Assembly: GCF_004664715.2 (NCBI RefSeq)
Contig: NC_051079.1
Location: 63,242,527 to 63,306,526, forward strand
DNA length: 64,000 nt
Source of the DNA: Peromyscus leucopus
Lineage: Eukaryota > Chordata > Mammalia > Rodentia > Cricetidae
Direction of reading: 5' to 3'
Under the pieces are notes generated by a model. The model saw only the letters and a program-made list of their open reading frames with translations, was not told where the DNA came from and did no database searches. Position 1 is the first letter of the stretch. Each line of letters starts with the position of its first letter. The translations under genes were made by a program, and so were the position numbers. Below are positions 57,421-64,000 of this stretch, in pieces.

Positions 57421-59415
57421 CTCTGGGAAGCCATCGACACATTGTGGAGATCTGAGGCAAAGGGCATTTACTTTCTGACTCAACTGTAAAGAGCTGTGAC
57501 ATCGACACAGGGAAGGAAAGCAGCGAAAATGTTGTGAGCCCCTTAAAGGGGCAGAGCCACGACAGAGCCATTAAGAACCTGGGCAGGCCAGCTGCTGGAC
57601 CGCTGTGAACCGAGGTGCCACCCTGGGAGTGAGATGCTCAGTTGTGCCCCTTAGCACAATCGCACAGCCTCTCTCTTGCCCTGGACTTCACATCTCTAGG
57701 ATGACAGAGCCCCAACTAAGGATGGGACAGTAATGCCACAGGCCCTGTCCACAGCTTTGTGTCAGTATAGACTCCCCCAGAGAGAGCTTGGGGAATGGAC
57801 ACTGGCCAGTCTGAAGGGGGCAGAGGACTGGTGTGATTCACAGCAGGACATTCCATTGAGAGAAGATGTGGGGTACAATGTCCAGGCTGTGTCCCCAGCT
57901 CCACCTCAGCCACATACAAAGCTACAGGCACTCGGAATGACTCCCAGTGTCACATACTAGCACCTTCTCAAAGTCCCAGAGGCCCAAACAGGCCAGGAGC
58001 AAGACAGCGTTACTTCAGAGATTCAGAGACAGGGTGAGACCCAGGCCAAGCCAGCTCCTTTCTGCCCTGGCCTGTGAAGATGCTCTAGGTCTCAGGTCAT
58101 TCCTGCCAGTTCCCTTCACAGGCTCCATACTACAGAGAACCACAGGAAGTGAGTTCCACCACAACAGGATTCTGTCCACAGCAGCCTTTCAGACCCACAG
58201 TGGCCTCCAGGTACGGAGTCTTCTTCACTTTGATTTCTTCAGTGGTTACACGGGTAAAAAGCATTTGCCCAAACCCCTCAGGCTGTACATGTACACTCCC
58301 CATAGTCTCTTCTAGGTAGATACTACTGTGGTGAAGTATGACTGATACAGATCGAGATGGAATTAACATATACGGCTCCCGGAAGCAGGATCTGCAAACA
58401 AAATCACACAGAGCCTTGGGGATGGTTAGAGAACTCGGGTTACCATCAGGGTACACAGGAAACCTAAAGTGAAACCAGTGAGTACTGGGTCACTGTGGGC
58501 AGGTCCTTACCTATAAATATATCAAGTATGTGCTTTCCAGCCAGTGAGCTTGAGAAAACTATCGGTTCTTGGGCTCTTGCTACCTGGGTCCTAGGAACCT
58601 ACATTTTGATGAGCTCCCTGGCTGACAGCAATGGTCAGGACTCAGACCCATCATTTGGTAATGATGACAATGTGTTTATAGAAGTTCTGGCTTCCAGTGT
58701 TAACAGTGCCTGGTTCCACGTAGGAAGAATAACCCACAGCCAAAAGAATCGCGTGAATAAACAGGCTGGGCAGGACAGATGCGCTCCAATCCGAACCTTG
58801 CATCTCAAAAGTGTGGCCATATATTTGTCTGCGCAGTTTGTGCACTGCTCAAAGACACCCAGGACACGTTGTTAAGCCCGTGTCCTGGTGCAGCCACTTT
58901 GACTACGGTGGGGGAGCAGGAAAGGGTTCTTTCCTTCTAAATCCATCCACTAAGACAGGGGGTACTTTTTCCTATGTCCCCTCAAAGTTCTGGAGGAAAA
59001 AAAACCCAACAGACCAGCATCATGAAAATCCTCATTTTTTTTTCCTACAAAGCACGTGGTTTCAGCCAGGGCTCCCTATACACGGCAGAGGTGGGAGACA
59101 TAGCATGCAAGGCACTCTTGGTCCTGCCTCTTCCCGTCATCCCTCAACTTCATCTCCAGGCTCCTCATCACTTGCCTTTCTCAGGAGGCATCGCATGTCC
59201 CCTGCCCCTCCAGGCCTGGGTCAAGCCACGCTGCCCACCCACCCAGCCTCTCACTGTTCAGCTGGCTCTCATTAATAGTCTACAAGCCCTCCCAACTTCC
59301 TGGCGGACAGGTCCTTCCTCCATGCATCCGGGCCGTGGAGGACAGCGAGGGATGAGGCAGGCACATTCTGAGCCTTCGCAGACCTGCTGACCTTGTTTGA
59401 AGATGATTAACACAC

Positions 59416-59589
59416 TAATTACAATACGGTGTGAGTAAGTAAGGCATGTGCAGCGGAGGGCATGCTGTCTGTTAATTACAAACCTACTATGGTGCTCTCT
59501 AAAAATAGTGTAACTCCCTCCCCTGTCAGTCCCAAGAATAATGCAAGCTGAACTCCCGTTCTGCTGGGTCTGGTGTCGTTCACATTCCT
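59416..59589. promoter_or_regulatory. Cluster of transcription-factor-like motifs (possible enhancer)
   Basis: In repeat-free DNA there are two TAATTAC homeodomain-type sites (59416-59422 and 59473-59479), a perfect MEF2-type CTAAAAATAG (59499-59508) and a TEAD-type ACATTCCT (59582-59589) within 175 bp. Enhancer function is an inference from motif content only. Confidence 0.25.
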
Positions 59590-60034
59590 CCACACATATC
59601 AGAGGCCTAAACTCACAGTGTGCAAATGGAGCAACCAGGGCTGAGGCCGCATTCCTGACCCTACAGCTGGACCCGGTCTCACCCTTCAGGAGGCCCGAGA
59701 ATCTCTCAGGCTCACCACACAGGCCCCGCCCAGCCATGGCTGAGACATTCCCCCAGGGCCAGGTGGCAATGGGACCCCACAGCAGTTGCTCATCAAGTCC
59801 CCCAGCCATGCTGTCTCCTGAGGGTCAGCATCTCCTACCAGCACGCTCCTCCCTCTCCTGTCCCTCCTCCCCTCCCACGCCACTGCCAGCATGGAGGTGA
59901 GGGGTAGATGACGAGGAGCCGAGCCACAGGTATTCATCGCTAAAGGGACACAATGGCCCGCTTTTCTTCAGACTCCAGAGCACCAGGTCTGGGTCCAGAC
60001 AGGCTCTGCACTTTAACGAATGCATCACACCAGA

Positions 60035-60125
60035 CGAACGGCTTCTCTGCCTCAGTTTTTCTACCTGTGAGATGATGCCCAGCCCGCAGAGTTGATGAGA
60101 GGCCTGGGTAAGCGGGGGTAGGCGA
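60035..60125 (+). repeat. MIR remnant
   Basis: CTGCCTCAGTTTTTCTACCT GTGAGATGATG matches the MIR 'cctcagtttcctcatctgtaaaatg' block. Confidence 0.6.
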
Positions 60126-60327
60126 ATTGCCTCCAGCAGTCGGGAACATCCATCCCTCTGCTGCCACTTGCTGATTTCTGCTGGCTCTGAGGCCCTCGAA
60201 GAGGATAGAGCGTTCCGTGCTGAGATGCACAGTATACAGAGGGCAGGTCACTGACCTCATGAACGTCAGAAACCCAGGAGGCAAAGGCACAACCTGAGGC
60301 AGGAGCATCCTAAGTGGGAGAGACAGC

Positions 60328-60406
60328 ATGATGTAACCATAACTACCTTCATCCTGGAAGCCGGCAGTTAAGTTCCCAGGATGAAGGTAGTTATGGTGTA
60401 CATCAT
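60328..60406. other. Near-perfect hairpin (30-bp stem, 18-nt loop)
   Basis: The arm 60328-60357 is complementary to 60376-60406 at all 30 positions, with one extra G (60398) bulged in the right arm. The 18-nt loop (60358-60375) contains the palindrome GCCGGC. Beyond the stem the pairing stops. A pre-miRNA-like transcript, a recent inverted duplication and a small foldback element are all possible. Confidence 0.9.
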
Positions 60407-61631
60407 ACTATACGTGCTGGGTAAGCTACTCTCCTGCTTCCTCTTCAGCTCCTGACGGTCTCCCTAGCCCTGCTGCCTAACTAAGCCTCCACCTGGGACA
60501 CCAGGACTCCCCTCACACAGCCCTCTGGTACAGCCACTTCCTATGTCTCTCCTCTATTGCTCCACAGAGGTCAAGTCACACAGGAAATACTTAAGAGAAG
60601 ACTAGAGAGGCTTCTCTCTCCCAAAGGTTCTCCTCTCTCTATCTGCCCAACCCACCCTTCCTTCAGAGTTCCCACGCTCCTCAGATGCAAAGTTCGCCCT
60701 GCTGTGACCTATGGCCATCTCCCTTTGGGTAAAGGCCTCCAGCACTGACTTCCACCCTGACTGTTTGCACTTGCTTAGCCATCCCTTTCCTGTGTAGGGC
60801 CCTAACTCCTCCCCTGGAGCCGAACACTCCCCACTTAGGTGGGTAACAACACCATCCAGGGGCCAGGGGTGTAGGAAGACTTCGTAATCATTTTCAAGAG
60901 GATAACGATGTTCATGCTACTCTTCAAGCTCTTGTAAGAGACAAACCGAAGGGCTCATGACCTGTCTAATCTCTGGTTTTTGGCGTCTTTAGCAGTGTGA
61001 GGTATTGGTTCCACCTCATGAAGCAAGCCTGAAATCCAAATTTCAAACTGTGGTTGGTTACTTCCATAACATCTGTACTACTGCTGCCCCGGTGTACCTT
61101 GCTGACAGACCTTGGCTGTGGTAGCCTTGGCAATAGCCTATGATTTGGGGGGAGAGTTCCACGGCACCCCTTTGACCAATAACTCAACAAGATGCAACCC
61201 ATTCTTGGCACTGGAGGTTTTACCTGGTGGGATAAGATGTGTAGACAGAGCACTGTTATACTGACTCCATTTAAATACATTATTCAAATATATTTAAATA
61301 ATTGTATACAGACTCCACTTAAATTTGTTTGTATATATCTTAGGAAGCTTCTAGGTAGTAACTTCACTGACGGATTTTCAAGAGGCCTTTAGTTTTTGTT
61401 GCCCCTCCTTTACCCGATTCTAGGGAAAGAGGACACCCACCACAAAGTCCTACTTCTAACTAAGAACCTATTTGCAACTGCTAACTGCTGGGAAAGGGAA
61501 AATCGGTTTTCTCCAATGGCATACCACACCAATATCAGCCACACACTAAGGCAGGCTCATGCCCAGGAGCAGCCGGCCAACACAAAACAGACTCGAGTTT
61601 TTGTGTGAGCGGTTTTTGTTTGTTTTTGTTT

Positions 61632-61755
61632 GCTTTTTATTTTGAGAGAGAAAGGAAAAACATGAAGTTGGGTGAGCAGGGAGGTGGGAGGCTCTGGGAG
61701 AAGCTGGAAGAGAGGAAAAATATGATCAAAATATATTGTACAAAAAAAAATTTAA
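61632..61755 (+). repeat. Rodent L1 3' end
   Basis: GAAAAACATGAAGTTGGGTG, GGGAGAAGCTGGAAGAGAGG and AATATGATCAAAATATATTG followed by an A-run is the 3' terminus of rodent-specific L1 (Lx/L1 type). Confidence 0.65.
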
Positions 61756-61812
61756 GGGAGGGAGGGAAGGAGAGAGGAGGAGGGAGGGAAGCGAAGGCAG
61801 GAGGGAAGGGGC
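61756..61812. repeat. (GGGA)n-like purine-rich tract
   Basis: GGGA, GGAG and AGGA units immediately downstream of the L1 tail. Confidence 0.85.
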
Positions 61813-62325
61813 CACTGTTCCCAAGAGCACCTTCAACAGGCACGCTCCTCCCAGCCACCAGGCAAGCAGAGGAAGCACTCCCTGGCCCGGCTGCTCTCCC
61901 TCCCTTCTGTATCAACTGGAGAAAGTGCCAGTGGCTATGGAATGCCAGAAAGCCTTTGTAGCGCACAGCAAGGAGAGGGGAGCCTTCAGCTCACCCTGGA
62001 CATGGGCAGCAGAAAAGGAGGGAGCGGGGAGAGAGGTTCTTAGAACAAAGTGAGGCCATGGGGCCAGGATGAAGCCAGCCTGCAAACCCAAGTTCAGTAA
62101 GGGTTATTTTTGAAAATCTTAGAGCGAAGTATCATTGGAAGAATTGGGAGCAATGTTATACGCATCATTCTGGGAGGTAGGAGGCCTCAGGACTTACAAA
62201 AACAAACAAACAAACAACCCTCCATAGTATTCAGGCCTGGTATTCTGAAAACAACACTTGCTATCTGGCCTTCTCACTGTGAGACAGAGAAGCTGGAAGA
62301 CCAAGTGCTTGAGAGCTCATGATGC

Positions 62326-62327
<2 letters not shown>

Positions 62328-62394
<67 letters not shown>

Positions 62395-62409
62395 AGAGAG
62401 AGAGAGAGA
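62328..62409. repeat. (GA)n microsatellite
   Basis: A long GA tract with a few GGGA interruptions near its right end. Confidence 0.97.
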
Positions 62410-62939
62410 AACTGCTTGACAACATCAGGCTAGCACATTATTTCATGGAAAGAAGGTGGATCAAAAGCCATGCTGTGGCAGAACCTCCATTCCAGGCTGA
62501 GATGCGCATCTAATAGGGCAGCTCAGCTGAGAAAAGCTCCGAGGCCACGCCTTCAAGCCGGTGGTTGGTATCCAGTCTTCTGTGAATCTCATCCCACTGG
62601 GGGCCTGCCAGGAGATCTGGCCTCCACCAACACTGAGCCCTGGGCCCAGTACTTCAGGTGCAGAGTGAACACAGAGACCAGACTACAGGGCGGGAGGACA
62701 GACAGCCTAACAAAATCTCTGTGATGCAGGGACGTACCTGGCACACTGAGACAGACAGGACCAGAGTACCCAGGAAGCCTGGAAGTAAAAGTCACAGTAG
62801 AGAGAGAGACTCTGAAGAGCGGGTTCAAGGTCAAAACCTTGACTTTCCATTAGGCCTGATTCTAGAATACAGTTGGTATTAGGTATGATGAACATTGAGG
62901 TCCCAAGGACGTGACTGGTAAAGGTTGGTGGCCAGTATG

Positions 62940-63185
62940 CAAAGGAGCCAGTCACAAAGGACTATAGATATTACAGTTCCACAGCTAAGAACTGTTGAGG
63001 ACAGACACATTTCCAGAGAAATCAGACTGGAGGCTCCCCAGGGCTGAGGGGATAAAGAGAAAGGGGGAGGTGATGAGAATGTCCTGGTATCAGATGGTGG
63101 TGATGGCTACCAACACTGTGAACGTGTCAAACCGAGCTACTTTACCATGGTAGGCTTTAGGGTATACATATTTTATCTCACTAAA
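62940..63185 (+). repeat. L1ME-like 3' end
   Basis: GGAGGCTCCCCAGGGCTGAG, GAGAATGTCCTGGTATCAGA, TGGTGGTGATGGCTACCAAC and ACTGTGAACGTGTCAAACCG follow the L1ME 3' sequence in order. Confidence 0.7.
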
Positions 63186-63209
63186 TCTTGTATTAAGGAA
63201 GGAAAGTAG

Positions 63210-63361
63210 GCTGGGCAGTGGTAGCACACGCCTTTAATCCTAGCAGTCAGGAGGCAGAGGCAGGCAGATCTCTGTGAGTTCAAGGCCAGCCTGGGCTACA
63301 GAGCAGATGCCAGGAAAGCCAGGATTGTTACATAGTGAAACCCTGTCTTGAAAAACCACAC
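63210..63361 (+). repeat. B1 SINE
   Basis: CTGGGCAGTGGTAGCACACG, GGAGGCAGAGGCAGGCAGAT and GTGAAACCCTGTCTTGAAAA. Confidence 0.9.
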
Positions 63362-63469
63362 AAAGAAAGAAAGAGAGAGGGGGGAGGGAGGGAAAAAGGG
63401 AAAGAAAGAATGAATGAAAGGAAGGAAGGAAGGAAGGAAGGAAGGAAGGAAGGAAGGAAGGAAGGAAGG
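63362..63469. repeat. (GAAA)n(GGAA)n polypurine microsatellite
   Basis: It grew from the B1 A-tail: GAAA and GA units pass into a GGAA tract. Confidence 0.96.
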
Positions 63470-64000
63470 TGGTTAGGGAACTGAGAGACACTCAGAGGCT
63501 GTGGCACTGATGGTCAGTGCCCTGGTCAAAAATAAACTAAAAGGGAGAGGAAGATGGACATGAGAAGCCTCAAATGGAGGAAGGGCTCATCTCAGCTGGG
63601 ATCCTCGCTGCTGCCTCTGGGTTGGGATCTTTCTTGTGAAAAAACAGGACTATCTTAGCTTGTTTCCTTCTGGATGCGGCTTTGGACACCATACCCATCC
63701 ACACCATGACCTGGCATCCCAGCACACCTCTGCCCTCCTGGGTCTTCCTGGGGGAATGCAGGCCATGACTCCAGCTTGATACGGGGCCTGCAACCCGCCC
63801 CCCCCCCCTAAACTGCGCTTCACAGACGTCTTTCCAATGGGATACGTTACCTGCTCCCATAGCATTTCCTAAGCAGACAAGGCATGAGTTCTGTTCCGCT
63901 CCATGATTCTCTTGGAGGCCCCATTTGCACATTCACCACTGTGGCAATTACAATACCCAGTCCCGTAATATCACACATTCCACATCAGTGGATCTCAGCA

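Larger units (their letters stand above)
39173..64000 (-). other. Upstream flank or intron 1 of Ctif (no exon identified)
   Basis: No reading frame here matches a known family. Repeats are listed individually. Single-copy stretches longer than 300 bp with nothing I can assign are 39880-41500, 41500-42120, 42915-43870, 44765-45510, 46195-47480, 47590-48170, 48235-48785, 49320-50400, 50520-51470, 51575-54360, 55220-55720, 56740-57180, 57430-59400, 59600-60030, 60410-61610 and 63475-64000. Within them, a CpG-dense patch and a motif cluster are listed separately. Confidence 0.6.

Noticed and set aside
59258..59809. A 183-codon minus-strand frame on the Ctif strand
   Set aside because: No similarity to any family I know, AT-rich motif cluster in the middle, and no good splice sites at its limits. 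I treat it as a chance frame in GC-rich DNA.

Overview
This window is nuclear DNA from a rodent. It is full of B1, B3/B2-type and B4/ID-type SINEs, rodent L1 3' ends, solo LTRs and long microsatellites. The youngest B1 copies (42138-42478) carry a variant 3' half, with AGGCGCAAAGCTACACAGAG where mouse B1 usually reads differently. I associate that variant, and the LTR types at 9650 and 29046, with cricetid rodents (deer mice, voles, hamsters). The cricetid assignment is an inference; 'rodent' is firm.

The window contains one recognisable protein-coding gene, on the minus strand: the 5' part of Ctif (CBP80/20-dependent translation initiation factor, KIAA0427). Five coding exons can be placed to the base. 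In transcript order they are 38385-38206 (start codon, residues 1-60), 20568-20494 (61-85), 6903-6830 (86-110), 5827-5723 (110-145) and 1532-1457 (145-170). All junctions are AG/GT and the phases join without a break (0, 0, 2, 2, 0), giving 510 nt, or 170 codons. This is the N-terminal, cap-binding-complex side of the protein. The MIF4G domain lies in later exons beyond the left edge. The introns between these exons are 17,637, 13,590, 1,002 and 4,190 bp.

Upstream of the start codon, on the minus strand, is a candidate promoter and first exon: a TATAAA at 39172-39167 and a GT donor after 39090, about 675 bp from the acceptor of the start-codon exon. If it is used, 39.2-64 kb is upstream flank for that isoform. 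If Ctif also has a more distal first exon, the same DNA is intron 1. No other exon could be supported in 39.2-64 kb.

The rest is intronic or flanking DNA. There are ancient L1M, L2, MIR and MER5A-like remnants. A common rodent repeat of about 400 bp bounded by TG...CA occurs several times. Two solo LTRs have exact 6-bp target duplications. There are six tandem repeats with units of roughly 15-40 bp, the longest being about 13 copies of a 40-bp unit at 48790-49314, and many microsatellites. Almost all long reading frames here come from repeats and are not genes.

The observations most worth checking are the TATA-type Ctif promoter, a near-perfect 30-bp hairpin at 60328-60406, a CpG-dense patch at 57181-57420, a convergent pair of CTCF-like motifs at 2597 and 23609, and the 40-bp minisatellite. 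I found no undescribed gene system.
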